55,870 nucleotides of DNA, taken from assembly GCF_030376605.1 (NCBI RefSeq), contig NZ_JARRAE010000018.1, positions 1 through 55,870 of the forward strand. The letters run 5' to 3'. Positions 45,382 to 54,697 of the stretch are shown piece after piece (position 1 is the stretch's first letter; each line of letters starts with the position of its first letter). Source of the DNA: Pseudochrobactrum sp. sp1633. Lineage in GTDB: Bacteria; Pseudomonadota; Alphaproteobacteria; Rhizobiales; Rhizobiaceae. The notes under the pieces were generated by a model that was not told where the DNA came from, made no database searches, and saw nothing but the letters and a program-made list of their open reading frames with translations. The position numbers and the translations under genes are program-made.

Positions 45382-46299
45382 TCAACCAGCTTCTTTATTT
45401 TGCTCCGGAGCATCAAGCTTGCTCCAGAAGCGCTCAATCACTGTGCGCTGATTGCTTCTGGAACGGTAGAGCCGGATTTCCAGTGAAATATTCCATGACG
45501 GATCGGCACCTGGCACCAGCTGACCACTTGCCAGCTCCTCTGCAATCAGACTGGCAGGCACCCATGCCACGCCCCATCCGGCCATTGCCATGCCCTTCAG
45601 GCCGATGGACATGCTGCCTTCATGAACAAGCCGGTGTTCCGGCATTTTGCGTGCAAAAAGCTCACTCAGCAAATGACCGAAAAAGGACGATTTTTCATAA
45701 CCGATGTACTCAAAGGACTGGTCATCGCGACCAACCATATGCAGCGGCCTGCCCGTGGCATCCGGCGTGCTGATCGGGATAATCTTCTCATAACCAACGA
45801 CCTTGTAATCAAAATCTGCAGCATCCAGTAACAAAGGCACCGACGGATGCACATAGGTCAGCAGGAAATCGCAATCACCGTCGACAAGCGCATTCACATT
45901 GCCTTCAACGCTACCGCTATCGGGACGCAGGCGGGTAAAAACCGGCGATGTGGTGTCACTGATTTCTTTCAGCCATTGCGGGAAAAAAGTGAAAGACAAT
46001 GTGTGCAGCGCAATAAAAGAAATCGTCTGCGTTTCCAGTGTCTGGTTTGCCTGAAAACCGTGGCGCACCTGATAAAGGGATCTGAGCGTTTCCTGCGCGA
46101 CCGGAATAAATTTCTCGCCCGCTTCAGTCAGACGTGACGGATAGGTTGCACGGTCAATCAGGGTTGTGCCGAGCCATGTTTCCAGCTGCTTGATGCGACG
46201 GCTGAAGGCAGACTGGGTAACGTGGCGTTCATCCGCCGCCTTGGAGAAATTCAAGGTATGAGCAAGCGCCAGAAAGTCTTCTACCCACTTGATTTCCAC
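45382..46299 (-). CDS. LysR-family transcriptional regulator
   Basis: Regulator of 305 residues with a typical LysR helix-turn-helix at the N terminus (FLALAHTLNFSKAADERHVTQSAFSRRIKQLE) and an effector domain. It is encoded next to, and on the same strand as, the D-aminopeptidase-like/dpp gene set, and converges on the TRAP permease. A short palindrome lies 33 bases upstream of its start. It may regulate the hydrolase and dpp operon, or the TRAP system; the sequence does not decide. Confidence 0.92.
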   Translation of the reverse strand: MEIKWVEDFLALAHTLNFSKAADERHVTQSAFSRRIKQLETWLGTTLIDRATYPSRLTEAGEKFIPVAQETLRSLYQVRHGFQANQTLETQTISFIALHTLSFTFFPQWLKEISDTTSPVFTRLRPDSGSVEGNVNALVDGDCDFLLTYVHPSVPLLLDAADFDYKVVGYEKIIPISTPDATGRPLHMVGRDDQSFEYIGYEKSSFFGHLLSELFARKMPEHRLVHEGSMSIGLKGMAMAGWGVAWVPASLIAEELASGQLVPGADPSWNISLEIRLYRSRSNQRTVIERFWSKLDAPEQNKEAG

Positions 46300-46331
46300 A
46301 ATACTGATCCTTCGTCATGATTGCTTCTCCC

Positions 46332-46345
46332 GCATACGGATATGC
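46332..46345. promoter_or_regulatory. Short palindrome upstream of LysR gene
   Basis: GCATA-CGGA-TATGC in the 164-bp spacer before the LysR gene. It fits a LysR autoregulatory site in size, but the evidence is only symmetry. Confidence 0.3.
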
Positions 46346-46404
46346 AAGCTCAGAAGAGGCCTTATACGACATGTCGGCATATTTGAACAGAAACATAAAA
46401 AACG

Positions 46405-46442
46405 GCCGCCCTCTTAAATATTCGCAAATATCAGAGAGCGGC
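46405..46442 (-). terminator. Intrinsic terminator of the hydrolase gene
   Basis: On the minus strand GCCGCTCTCT pairs with AGAGGGCGGC (one G-U), with an inner ATATT/AATAT helix, followed by CGTTTTTT. It is 21 bases beyond the stop of the serine hydrolase gene. Confidence 0.8.
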
Positions 46443-46463
46443 AATCACTTCAGTTGCTGACGA

Positions 46464-47963
46464 TCAGCGGGTATATTCCAGCATGCGGCTGCGGCTCAGC
46501 ACCAGTTCCACACGATCGTCACTCAGACGGTTAATGCAAACGCGCTTGACCCACGGTCCATCATGGAGTGTAAACAGATAACGACCATAGCCCAAATCTG
46601 TGATCGGCATGGTCTGCTGCACAGGGCCAACGCCCATAATTGCAGTGCCGTTGACGATTTCGAAGGACGCGCCGTAAACCGACTTCCAGTTGCCGTCGAG
46701 TTCACTGCCCGCAGACTTTGGCGTTACCGGATAAAGGTTACGTGGCGCATGGCCAAGTTCACCTTCAAGCACTTCACCAGTCCAGTGCAGCAAGATTGGC
46801 GAGGTTGCCGAGCGCGATGAGAACCAGCCATTGCCTTCATCATAAAGCGCATCTTCATTGTCGATATAAGTGACGTTCCCGCCCTTCATCTCAACCCAGT
46901 GATGACCGGTTTCCGTGACGTAAAAACCATCCGGAATTGTACTGCCAGCCTGTGGCAAGTTACGACCTGTCAGAGCGGCCAGTGCAGCCTGTGCCATTTT
47001 GCTGCCATTGGCATCGTCGCGGTTGGCAACAACAACAAAACCACATTGATGTTCAGGGCAGATCAGCACATAGCTCTTATAGCCCGGATGCGAGCCACCG
47101 TGGCCGACCAGTTTCAGATCATCGAGTTCAGAGCCGACAAAACCGAGGCCATAGGCAGACAGACGGCCATCAGCCATTTTGCGTGGCGCGCTGATCTTTT
47201 CAATCACACCGGAAAGCTGGCCTTTGCCACACATCAGCGCCTGCGCCCATGTCGCCAAAGCAGTACCGCTACCGGTGAGGCTGCCCGCCGCAGAAATATA
47301 GAGACCGGCTGAACTCAGCTGCCATTTTTTACCATCATGCCAATACCCCGGCACCAGACCATCCACCGGATCATTCCAGACATCCGGCGCTTTCAGCTGC
47401 ACGCCCAGCAGCGGAACAATTTCATTCTGCAGGTAATCATCAAAGCGCAAGCCCAGACGCTCAAGCGCAATTTCCACCAGACGGTAGCCGGTATTGGAAT
47501 AGGACACCTGCGTACCGGCATCAAAATTGAGACGCTCCATCGTCGCGTGGAAATCCATCAGACGATCATTCTGCGTTTCCGTATAGATGGAAAGACCCAG
47601 CAATGTCAGGCATTCGCGGCTATCCGGCAGACCGCCGCTCATATCCAGCGCCTGACCAACACTCACTTCGCTCAGCGGCTTTTTCAGTTCCGGCAGATGT
47701 TTGCCAAGAGGGTCATCAAGACTGATTTTATCTGCATGTTTCAGCACCATCGAAACGAAGACATGCTTGGTAACAGAGGCGTAGCGCACAACACTGTCGG
47801 CAGAAAACGGCTGATGGGTTGCCAGACTTTCCACACCGCTGGCAGCGCTAAAACGGATGCCATCGGCATCGAAACCGATAATCACTCCGCCCGGCTCATT
47901 GGCAGGCCATTGTGCAGCCAGTTTTTGTGCAGTTGTTAAGGCGGCGTCCCAGTTCATAGCCAT
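46464..47963 (-). CDS. D-aminopeptidase-like serine hydrolase (S12 beta-lactamase-related)
   Basis: Cytoplasmic enzyme of 499 residues with no signal peptide. The penicillin-binding-protein-like catalytic domain has SVTK at Ser63-Lys66, YSN at Tyr155-Asn157, and a late HGGSHPG. The two C-terminal beta-barrel-like regions (from about residue 330) match the three-domain layout of Ochrobactrum anthropi D-aminopeptidase (about 520 residues, catalytic Ser62/Lys65, Tyr153). That enzyme removes N-terminal D-amino acids from peptides. The adjacent dpp operon and M19 dipeptidase fit a peptide-degrading role. D-specificity is an inference, as other S12 family activities are possible. Confidence 0.85.
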   Translation of the reverse strand: MAMNWDAALTTAQKLAAQWPANEPGGVIIGFDADGIRFSAASGVESLATHQPFSADSVVRYASVTKHVFVSMVLKHADKISLDDPLGKHLPELKKPLSEVSVGQALDMSGGLPDSRECLTLLGLSIYTETQNDRLMDFHATMERLNFDAGTQVSYSNTGYRLVEIALERLGLRFDDYLQNEIVPLLGVQLKAPDVWNDPVDGLVPGYWHDGKKWQLSSAGLYISAAGSLTGSGTALATWAQALMCGKGQLSGVIEKISAPRKMADGRLSAYGLGFVGSELDDLKLVGHGGSHPGYKSYVLICPEHQCGFVVVANRDDANGSKMAQAALAALTGRNLPQAGSTIPDGFYVTETGHHWVEMKGGNVTYIDNEDALYDEGNGWFSSRSATSPILLHWTGEVLEGELGHAPRNLYPVTPKSAGSELDGNWKSVYGASFEIVNGTAIMGVGPVQQTMPITDLGYGRYLFTLHDGPWVKRVCINRLSDDRVELVLSRSRMLEYTR

Positions 47964-48022
47964 GATCGCGTCTTCCCATGCCCCTGTTTATGCAGGTCTG
48001 TATAATTTTTTCTTTGATAAGA

Positions 48023-48047
48023 AACAGGCCGGAAAATCCGGCCTGTT
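48023..48047 (-). other. Stem-loop at the end of the third ABC operon
   Basis: A perfect 11-bp stem (AACAGGCCGGA) with a 3-base loop, ten bases after the dppF-like stop. On the minus strand it is followed by TCTTATC, so termination may be partial and the hydrolase gene could be reached by read-through. A TTATAC further downstream could be the -10 of a separate hydrolase promoter. Confidence 0.65.
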
Positions 48048-48056
48048 GCACTCTCA

Positions 48057-48797
48057 TTATTTTGGTTCTTCAACCGTTATGCTCAACTCGCGTAGTTCTG
48101 TTGTATGCGGATGCGTGGTGCGGCCTGCGCGCAGATCTTCTGCGGAGAGCTGCTCGACCATGATACCATTCTGCATCACACCCACTTCAGGGCAGAGATG
48201 GGCAATAACCGCGAGGTTATGGCTCACCAGCACATAGGTCAGATTGCGCTCTTCACGCAGATCCGACAGCAGGTTGAGAATTTCTGCCTGAACAGAAACG
48301 TCCAATGCCGAAGTCGGCTCATCGAGCAACAATACCTGCGGGTCTGCAATCAGAGCACGGGCAATTGCCACACGCTGACGCTGACCACCGGACAACTGGT
48401 GCGGATAGCGGAAGCGTGACGTCTGCGGCAGAGCCACATCAGACAGAGCCTGCTTGATGCGTCCTTCAACATTGTCGATCTTGTGAACCAGCAACAACTC
48501 GCTCAGAATACGGTCAATGGTCTGGCGTGGATGCAGGGAGCCAAACGGATCCTGAAACACCATCTGCACAGAGCGGAAGAATTCCGGTGTGCGCTTCAGC
48601 GGTGCATCTTTACCATCAAAGGAAATGCGGCCGCTCCAGCTTTCATTCAGACCGGCCATCGCACGCAGAATGGTCGATTTACCCGAGCCACTCTCACCCA
48701 CAATACCAAAGCTGCCGCCTTTTTCGACGTTAAACGAAACGCCTTTAACGACCTGCTTGTCACCGAACTGAATTTTCAGATTATCAACTTCAATCAT
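48057..48797 (-). CDS. Dipeptide ABC transporter ATP-binding protein, DppF type
   Basis: Single nucleotide-binding domain of 246 residues: Walker A GESGSGKST, signature LSGGQRQR, Walker B LLLDEPTSALD. Start and preceding stop overlap (TAATG). With the DppD-type protein it forms the ATPase pair of this system, in contrast to the fused ATPases of the other two ABC systems in the window. The C terminus is short and lacks the usual iron-sulfur-type oligopeptide tail. Confidence 0.94.
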   Translation of the reverse strand: MIEVDNLKIQFGDKQVVKGVSFNVEKGGSFGIVGESGSGKSTILRAMAGLNESWSGRISFDGKDAPLKRTPEFFRSVQMVFQDPFGSLHPRQTIDRILSELLLVHKIDNVEGRIKQALSDVALPQTSRFRYPHQLSGGQRQRVAIARALIADPQVLLLDEPTSALDVSVQAEILNLLSDLREERNLTYVLVSHNLAVIAHLCPEVGVMQNGIMVEQLSAEDLRAGRTTHPHTTELRELSITVEEPK

Positions 48798-49624
48798 TAT
48801 TTCAGCCACTCCGGATCACGGGTCATCACCGGCAGACGATCGCGCGGATGCGTCAGCGACGGAATGCAGTTCAGCAGACCCTTGGTGTAAGGATGCTGAG
48901 CATTGTTGAGTTCCGATGCTTTCAGCTCTTCCATCACCTGCCCCATATACATAACCATAACGCGGTCACAGAAATGGGAAACAAGCGGCAGATCGTGGCT
49001 GATCAGGATCAGACCCATGCCACGGCTGTCCACGAGATCATCAATCAGACGCAGAATTTCGGCCTGCACAGTTGCGTCAAGCGCCGAGGTCGGCTCATCA
49101 GCAATCAACAGTTCCGGATCCGGCGCCAGCATCATAGCGATCATGACACGCTGTCCCATACCGCCCGAGACTTCGTGCGGATAGGTATGTGCCACTTCAC
49201 GCGGATTGCGGATTTTCACCTGATCCAGCAGATCAATCGCCGCTTCCATTGCCTGTTTTTTGCTGCCGCCCTTATGGGTGCGCCAGCTTTCAGCCACCTG
49301 AACACCAATGGTCTTCACAGGATTGAGCGAATATTTAGGGTCCTGCAGAATGAAACCAACGCGCTTACCGCGGATCTGACGCATCTGTTTTTCAGATGCG
49401 GTGAGCAGATCCTGTCCGTCAAAGCTAAGCTTGTCAGCTTTGACTTCCGCAATATTCGGCAGAAGTTTCATCAGGGCACGGGCAGTCAGAGACTTGCCCG
49501 AACCGCTTTCGCCCACAATACCCAGCTTTTCACGGCCGAGTTGCAGAGAGAGCCCCCGCACCGCTTCAAAGCGTGTGGTGCGGGTTTCAAATGCGATTCT
49601 TAAATTCTTGATATCTACCAGCAT
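48797..49624 (-). CDS. Dipeptide ABC transporter ATP-binding protein, DppD type
   Basis: Nucleotide-binding protein of 275 residues: GESGSGKS, VSGGMGQR signature, [12 protein letters not shown]. The signature has VSGGMGQR instead of the usual LSGGMRQR, so the residue after Met is Gly rather than Arg. It starts at the ATG at 49624 behind GAGGG, just after the permease stop. The C-terminal HPYTKGLLNCIPSL block is the oligopeptide-type tail. Confidence 0.94.
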   Translation of the reverse strand: MLVDIKNLRIAFETRTTRFEAVRGLSLQLGREKLGIVGESGSGKSLTARALMKLLPNIAEVKADKLSFDGQDLLTASEKQMRQIRGKRVGFILQDPKYSLNPVKTIGVQVAESWRTHKGGSKKQAMEAAIDLLDQVKIRNPREVAHTYPHEVSGGMGQRVMIAMMLAPDPELLIADEPTSALDATVQAEILRLIDDLVDSRGMGLILISHDLPLVSHFCDRVMVMYMGQVMEELKASELNNAQHPYTKGLLNCIPSLTHPRDRLPVMTRDPEWLK

Positions 49625-49632
49625 TTCAACCC

Positions 49633-50535
49633 TCAATTCTGCTTCGGATCGAGGACGTCACGCAGACCATCGCCGAGGAAGTTGAAAGCGAGCGAAACGA
49701 AGAAGATCGCAAGACCCGGGATTGTGGCAACCCACCATTGCTCAAAAATAAAGCGCTTGGCAGTTGCAATCATCGCACCCCATTCCGGTGAAGGCGGCTG
49801 AGCGCCCATACCGAGGAAGCCAAGGCTTGCCGCGGTCAGAATGATCGAGCTCATATCCAGCGTAATACGCACAATCAGGCTCGGCACGCACAAAGGTGCG
49901 ATGTGACGGGCGATGATACGTGCAGGGCTGGCACCGGTCAGACGGTAAGCTGCGATATAGTCTGTGTTACGGATGGTCATGGTTTCCGCACGCGCCAGAC
50001 GCGCATAAGGCGGCCATGCGGTGAGTGCAATCGCCAGAACCGCGCTTTCAACACCCGGTTTCAGCGCTGCTACGAAAGCCAGAGCCAAAATCAGACGCGG
50101 GAAAGCGAGGAAAACATCGGTCACGCGCATCAGGATTGTATCGACGATGCCGCCGAAATAACCCGCCACACAACCAATGATCAGACCAAGCGGCGCAACC
50201 AGAATAACAACGGCAATAACCATGCCGAGCGTTACACGGCCACCATAGAGGATACGCGAGAAAATATCGCGTCCCAGCTCGTCCGTTCCGAACCAATGCT
50301 CAGCAGAAGGTACAGCAAGACGATTACCGAGATTCTGAATGCTCGGATCATAGGGCGCAAGCCACGGCGCAAAAATTGCGATGAACACAAACAGAAGGAT
50401 GATGAACAGGCCGATCATCGCCAGCGGATTTGACTTCAGGTTAAGCCAGATACGGTAGCGCCGACCCCAGAGTGCCTGCGACGGCGAGGACGGAGTTTCG
50501 TCCAGCGCCCAGTTATGAAAATTTGAGAAAATCAT
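49633..50535 (-). CDS. Dipeptide ABC transporter permease, DppC type
   Basis: Permease of 300 residues with six membrane segments, APYDPSIQNLGNRL, GTDELGRDIFSRI, and the EAA-like loop (AAYRLTGASPARIIARHIAP). The stop of the preceding gene and its start overlap by four bases (ATGA). Confidence 0.94.
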   Translation of the reverse strand: MIFSNFHNWALDETPSSPSQALWGRRYRIWLNLKSNPLAMIGLFIILLFVFIAIFAPWLAPYDPSIQNLGNRLAVPSAEHWFGTDELGRDIFSRILYGGRVTLGMVIAVVILVAPLGLIIGCVAGYFGGIVDTILMRVTDVFLAFPRLILALAFVAALKPGVESAVLAIALTAWPPYARLARAETMTIRNTDYIAAYRLTGASPARIIARHIAPLCVPSLIVRITLDMSSIILTAASLGFLGMGAQPPSPEWGAMIATAKRFIFEQWWVATIPGLAIFFVSLAFNFLGDGLRDVLDPKQN

Positions 50536-51545
50536 CTGACGCGTGGATCCAGTACCTTGTAAAGAATGTCAGCGAGCAGGTTAAGCCCGACATAGATAAC
50601 ACCAATCAGAAGAGTGGCGCCGACGACAGGGTTCATGTCTGCATTCATCAGTGAAACAGTCAGATACTGGCCAAGGCCAGGCCAGCTGAACACGGTTTCC
50701 GTAACCACAGCACCTTCAAGCAGACCGGCATAGGTCAGGGCAAGAACGGTAACGAGTTGCACGGCAACCGTCGGGAAAGCATGTTTCCAGATCACTGCTG
50801 TGCCGGACAGGCCCTTGGCGCGGGCTGTGACAACGAACTCACCCTTAAGGGCATCCAGCATGAATGCACGGGTCATACGGGTGATATAAGCCATGCTGAA
50901 ATAAGCGAGAATGATAACCGGCTGGGCCATATGCGCGAGCGCATCCCAGAAAGCTTCCATGTCTCCGGCGATCAGCGTATCAATCGTCAGAATACCAGTG
51001 ACATGTGGGATCATGTCCTGAAAGATAATATCCTGACGGCCTGGTCCCGGTGCAATACCGAGAGCGGCGTAGAAAACCAGAAGCGAAATCAGAGCCAGCA
51101 CGAATGTCGGCACGGAGTGACCGGCCAGACAGATAACGCGGATCGTCTGATCCGTCAGTGTGCCCTGACGCACAGCAGCCCATACACCCAGCGGAATACC
51201 GATCAAGGCAGCGAGGAGGAGCGCTGCGGTTGCCAGTTCAAGGGTCGCCGGAAAATAGCGGGCAATATCTGTGGTCACAGGGTTGCGGGTCAGAATGGAG
51301 TTGCCGAGATCACCGTGCAAAACCTGACCGATATAGTGGAAAAACTGCACGACGAGCGGCTGATCCAGCCCCATCTCCGCGCGCACACGCTGGATAACAG
51401 CCTCCGGCGCGTTATCGCCGACGGCTGCAATCACAGGATCAACCGGCATAACGCGGCCAATCATGAAAGTGACAATGGCTAGTCCGAACAGCGTGATTAA
51501 CACGCTGCTCAGAGTACCAGTCAGAGTTTTCAGTCTCTTATTCAA
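50532..51545 (-). CDS. Dipeptide ABC transporter permease, DppB type
   Basis: Permease of 337 residues with the DppB pattern: VMPVDPVIAAVGDNA, MGLDQPLVVQFFHYIG, GDLGNSI, and the EAA-like loop (TARAKGLSGTAVIWKHAFP). The only sensible start is a TTG at 51545 in a TTGA overlap with the binding-protein stop, so translation is likely coupled to it. Confidence 0.92.
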   Translation of the reverse strand: MNKRLKTLTGTLSSVLITLFGLAIVTFMIGRVMPVDPVIAAVGDNAPEAVIQRVRAEMGLDQPLVVQFFHYIGQVLHGDLGNSILTRNPVTTDIARYFPATLELATAALLLAALIGIPLGVWAAVRQGTLTDQTIRVICLAGHSVPTFVLALISLLVFYAALGIAPGPGRQDIIFQDMIPHVTGILTIDTLIAGDMEAFWDALAHMAQPVIILAYFSMAYITRMTRAFMLDALKGEFVVTARAKGLSGTAVIWKHAFPTVAVQLVTVLALTYAGLLEGAVVTETVFSWPGLGQYLTVSLMNADMNPVVGATLLIGVIYVGLNLLADILYKVLDPRVR

Positions 51546-53140
51546 GCTTTCGCAATCCCTGCGTAAGAGTGGCTGTCAGACAGAACGCCGAGGCGCATGC
51601 CAGTAACGTCTTTACGGCAAGCGGCTGTCATAACAGTCTGCAGCATGACAACAAACGGGCTGTTGTTCATGAATTCACGCTGCAGGTCTTCATAAAGTTT
51701 AACGCGTGTTGCCGGATCTTTTTCATCGCGTGCAGCCAGAGATTTCTTAGCAAAATCTGCATTCTGGTAGTTTGAACGCCATGCAAAAGGTTTGGTTTTC
51801 GCATCGTCAGACAGATCGGTCACATTGCAGAATACGTCCGCATTGGTGTTCGGATCAAAATAGTCCGAGCCCCATGATGTCAGAGCGATTTCATGCTCAC
51901 GGGCACGCATCTTGGTGAGAACCTGACGGTTTTCAGCGGCACGCAGTTCTACTTTGATGCCGATTTCAGCAAGGTTTGCCTGAATTGCCTGAGCAACATC
52001 CGGCCAAGGCTGTGCGGAATAATGATCCATGCTGATGGAGAAACCATCGGCCAGACCAGCTTCAGTCATCAGAGCCTTCGCTTTGGCAACATCTTTCTGG
52101 AATGGAGTGTCATTGACTGCACCCGGGAAACCTTCAGGAATAATTGTCTGATGGATCTGGTGGGTCAAAGGTACGATATTTTCCTGAATGCCCTTATAGT
52201 CGATCGCCCATTTGATCGCTTCCCAGAGCTTCGGATTGGTCAGTTTTTCAACTTTCTGGTTGAGCGACATCAGACCGATACCGGCGATACCTTTACGCAC
52301 GAGCGTAAAGTTTTCGTCTTTCTGGATCACGCGAAGCTGCTCGGAAGTCAGGTTACGCGCAATATCCACGTCACCTTTCTGGAGCATCAGGAGCTGGGAT
52401 GAAGGATCAGCAACGTGACGCAGAACGATACGCTTCACATTGCCTTTATAGGCGCCGTGCGGGTTCAGGTTCAGCATAACGCTTTCGCTTGGCTTCCATG
52501 CAGCCAGTGTCCACTCAGCGGAACCGGCGCTATTTTTGCGCAGCCATTCATTGCCGAGATCATCGCCGGAAGCATTTTCCATAACGACTTTCTTCTCAAC
52601 AACACTACCAACGCTTGAAGACAGGCAATAGAGCAGGAAGGACAGGGAAGTCGGGGTTTCGAGAGAGATGGTCAGCGTACCGGCATCGGTCGCGACAACA
52701 GCTTTCTCAACATTCTCAGGGGTCAGACCGAACTGGCCGATGATGAAAGCAGGGCCTTTGTTCAGCTTGATCGCACGGTGCAGCGAGAACGCAGCATCTT
52801 CAGCGGTGATCGGGTTGCCGGTGGCAAATTTTGCATCCGGGTTGATTTTGAAAGTATAGATTTTACCTTCAGCATCAGCTTCCCATGAAGTGGCTACGCC
52901 GCCTTCAATCTGCTCCGGATTTTCAAAGCTCGGATGAACAAGACGCTGATACATGTTGTTGCAGATTTCGCTGCCAACAGCTTCAAAGCTTTCATGCGGA
53001 TCCAGCGAAGTCATGTTGTCCAGCTGCATGGCCACAACCAGAATGTCCTGACGACCGGCAGCAATCGCAGGCAAGAGGCCTGCATATGACAGAAACGGAA
53101 CAGCAGCAGCGCCCGCCAAAAAATTACGTCTTGAAATCAC
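51542..53140 (-). CDS. Dipeptide-type ABC transporter substrate-binding protein (SBP family 5)
   Basis: Periplasmic binding protein of 532 residues with an N-terminal twin-arginine-like signal (SRRNFLAGAAAVPFLS, cleavage near PAIAAG). The DppA-like blocks include TSLDPHESFEAVGSEI, EADAEGKIYTFKINPDAKF, and SAEWTLAAWKPSE. The GTG start follows GAGGAAATCACC. It is the first gene of the operon and overlaps the DppB start by four bases, with no hairpin between, unlike the other binding-protein genes here. Peptides, perhaps with D-residues, are the likely ligands given the flanking hydrolases. Confidence 0.93.
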   Translation of the reverse strand: MISRRNFLAGAAAVPFLSYAGLLPAIAAGRQDILVVAMQLDNMTSLDPHESFEAVGSEICNNMYQRLVHPSFENPEQIEGGVATSWEADAEGKIYTFKINPDAKFATGNPITAEDAAFSLHRAIKLNKGPAFIIGQFGLTPENVEKAVVATDAGTLTISLETPTSLSFLLYCLSSSVGSVVEKKVVMENASGDDLGNEWLRKNSAGSAEWTLAAWKPSESVMLNLNPHGAYKGNVKRIVLRHVADPSSQLLMLQKGDVDIARNLTSEQLRVIQKDENFTLVRKGIAGIGLMSLNQKVEKLTNPKLWEAIKWAIDYKGIQENIVPLTHQIHQTIIPEGFPGAVNDTPFQKDVAKAKALMTEAGLADGFSISMDHYSAQPWPDVAQAIQANLAEIGIKVELRAAENRQVLTKMRAREHEIALTSWGSDYFDPNTNADVFCNVTDLSDDAKTKPFAWRSNYQNADFAKKSLAARDEKDPATRVKLYEDLQREFMNNSPFVVMLQTVMTAACRKDVTGMRLGVLSDSHSYAGIAKA

Positions 53141-53576
53141 GGTGATTTCCTCTTCCCTATCCGTAAACGCAAGAAACTGGCCGAGAGCCCCCGCCAGTGA
53201 TTATTTCTGTTCTATATAAGAAAACCGTCAATAAACCCGGCTTAATTATCATGAAGCCCAATAACGCGGCCAATGCAGATTTTGCCAGCCCTCATGCAGA
53301 GCTTGCATGCAGAATCCTGTTCAAAACTTCGTTATTTAGTAAAATAAAAGGCTATGCAGATGCGGACTATGCCTTGCAAGAAAACGCATTTGCAATTTCC
53401 TTGTAAAATGTTCAGTTACACACTTCCAGCAGCACGCTTTGATAAGCGCCTGCCCCTGCCTTTCCGACACACCAAAACCATCGCTCCAGTGACCGTAAAA
53501 TCTGCAAACAAAAACTAAGTCTATCTGTTTGCGACATATTTTATGGCACTTTCCAGAATGAATAAGGTTCTTCCCT
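53141..53576. other. Divergent non-coding region with ATGCAGA repeats
   Basis: 436 bp without a credible gene between the leftward ABC operon and the rightward dipeptidase. ATGCAGA occurs four times on the plus strand (53273, 53294, 53307, 53354). The 8-bp palindrome TGCATGCA is at 53304. These may be regulator sites. No intrinsic terminator or RNA gene was seen. Confidence 0.5.
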
Positions 53577-54626
53577 ATGTCCAATTCTTCATCGGCAGAT
53601 ACCCTTACACCTGTCTTTGACGGCCACAATGATGTGCTTCTGCGTCTGTGGACAGACTCTGAAGCCAATCCGGTCAAGCGCTTCATCGAAGGCGAAAAGG
53701 TCGGCCATATCGACCTGCCACGCGCCAAAAAAGGCGGTCTTGCCGGTGGTCTTTGCGCTATTTATGTGCCGTCGCCGTCGATGGAAAAAGATGCAAACGG
53801 CGATTATCCGACACCGGAACAGGGCGACGCTCTGAGAATCACTCTCGGCATGGCCGCCCTTTTGGCAAAGATTGAGGCGCAATCGAACGGTGGCCTGAAG
53901 ATTTGCCGCAGCGCGGACGACATCCGCACAGCAATGAGCAATGGCTCATTTGCGTCAGTATTGCATATTGAAGGTGCTGAAGCGATCAGCGCTGATCTGG
54001 ATGCGCTTTATGTGCTGCATCAGGCTGGTTTGCGCACACTGGGTCCGGTCTGGAGCCGCCCGAATATTTTCGCTTACGGCGTACCGTTCCGCTTCCCGAG
54101 CACACCGGATATCGGCCCGGGTCTTTCTGATGCCGGTAAAGACCTGATCCGTGCCTGTAATGAGCTGAAGATCATGGTTGACCTATCGCATATGAATGAC
54201 AAGGGCTTCTGGGATATTGCTGCCATTTCCGATGCACCGCTTGTGGCCAGCCATTCCAATGCGCACACGCTCTGCACCCATAGCCGCAATGTGACTGAAA
54301 AGCAGATGGACGCTATCAAAGAAACCGGCGGATTGATGGGCATCAATTTCGGCGTGTCTTTCCTGCGTGCAGACGGCCAGAAAATCACTGCCACACCATT
54401 GAGCGAAATGGTGCGTCATATTGATTATATCATCAACCGTATCGGCGTGGATCATGTGGCGCTCGGCTCGGATTTTGACGGCACAACCATTCCTGATGCA
54501 CTTGGCAGCGCAGCTGATCTGCCGCTTCTGATCGAAGAACTGCGCAAAGCCGGTTACGATCAGGAAACCATCGACAAGATCGCCCATAAGAACTGGATCC
54601 GCGTCCTCGAAAAGACATGGGCGTAA
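53577..54626 (+). CDS. Membrane-dipeptidase-family (M19) peptidase
   Basis: Metallopeptidase of 349 residues of the M19 renal-dipeptidase family. The metal and active-site motifs are DGHND near residue 15, HIEGAEAI (Glu), SHSNAH (His), and HVALGSDFDG. There is no signal peptide, so it is cytoplasmic. M19 enzymes cleave dipeptides and many accept a D-residue at the C terminus. It is divergent from the dpp operon, so imported dipeptides are the likely substrates. Confidence 0.94.
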   Translation: MSNSSSADTLTPVFDGHNDVLLRLWTDSEANPVKRFIEGEKVGHIDLPRAKKGGLAGGLCAIYVPSPSMEKDANGDYPTPEQGDALRITLGMAALLAKIEAQSNGGLKICRSADDIRTAMSNGSFASVLHIEGAEAISADLDALYVLHQAGLRTLGPVWSRPNIFAYGVPFRFPSTPDIGPGLSDAGKDLIRACNELKIMVDLSHMNDKGFWDIAAISDAPLVASHSNAHTLCTHSRNVTEKQMDAIKETGGLMGINFGVSFLRADGQKITATPLSEMVRHIDYIINRIGVDHVALGSDFDGTTIPDALGSAADLPLLIEELRKAGYDQETIDKIAHKNWIRVLEKTWA

Positions 54627-54658
54627 AATCGCTGCGATTACGACCCGTAAAATGATAG

Positions 54659-54689
54659 AAGGCCTCCGCTAAGATACGGAGGCCTTTTT
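54659..54689. terminator. Intrinsic terminator after dipeptidase
   Basis: AAGGCCTCCG/CGGAGGCCTT stem with an 8-base loop and a T5 tail, 33 bases after the dipeptidase stop. It faces the convergent acyltransferase gene and may serve both. Confidence 0.88.
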
Positions 54690-54697
54690 CATAACAT

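Noticed and set aside
50757-51482. Plus-strand open frame of 241 codons
   Set aside because: Antisense to the DppB-type permease; low-complexity hydrophilic translation.
53197-53406. Small plus-strand frame of 69 codons in the dpp/dipeptidase gap
   Set aside because: No ribosome binding site, no recognised motif, and it contains the ATGCAGA repeats. I treat the region as regulatory.
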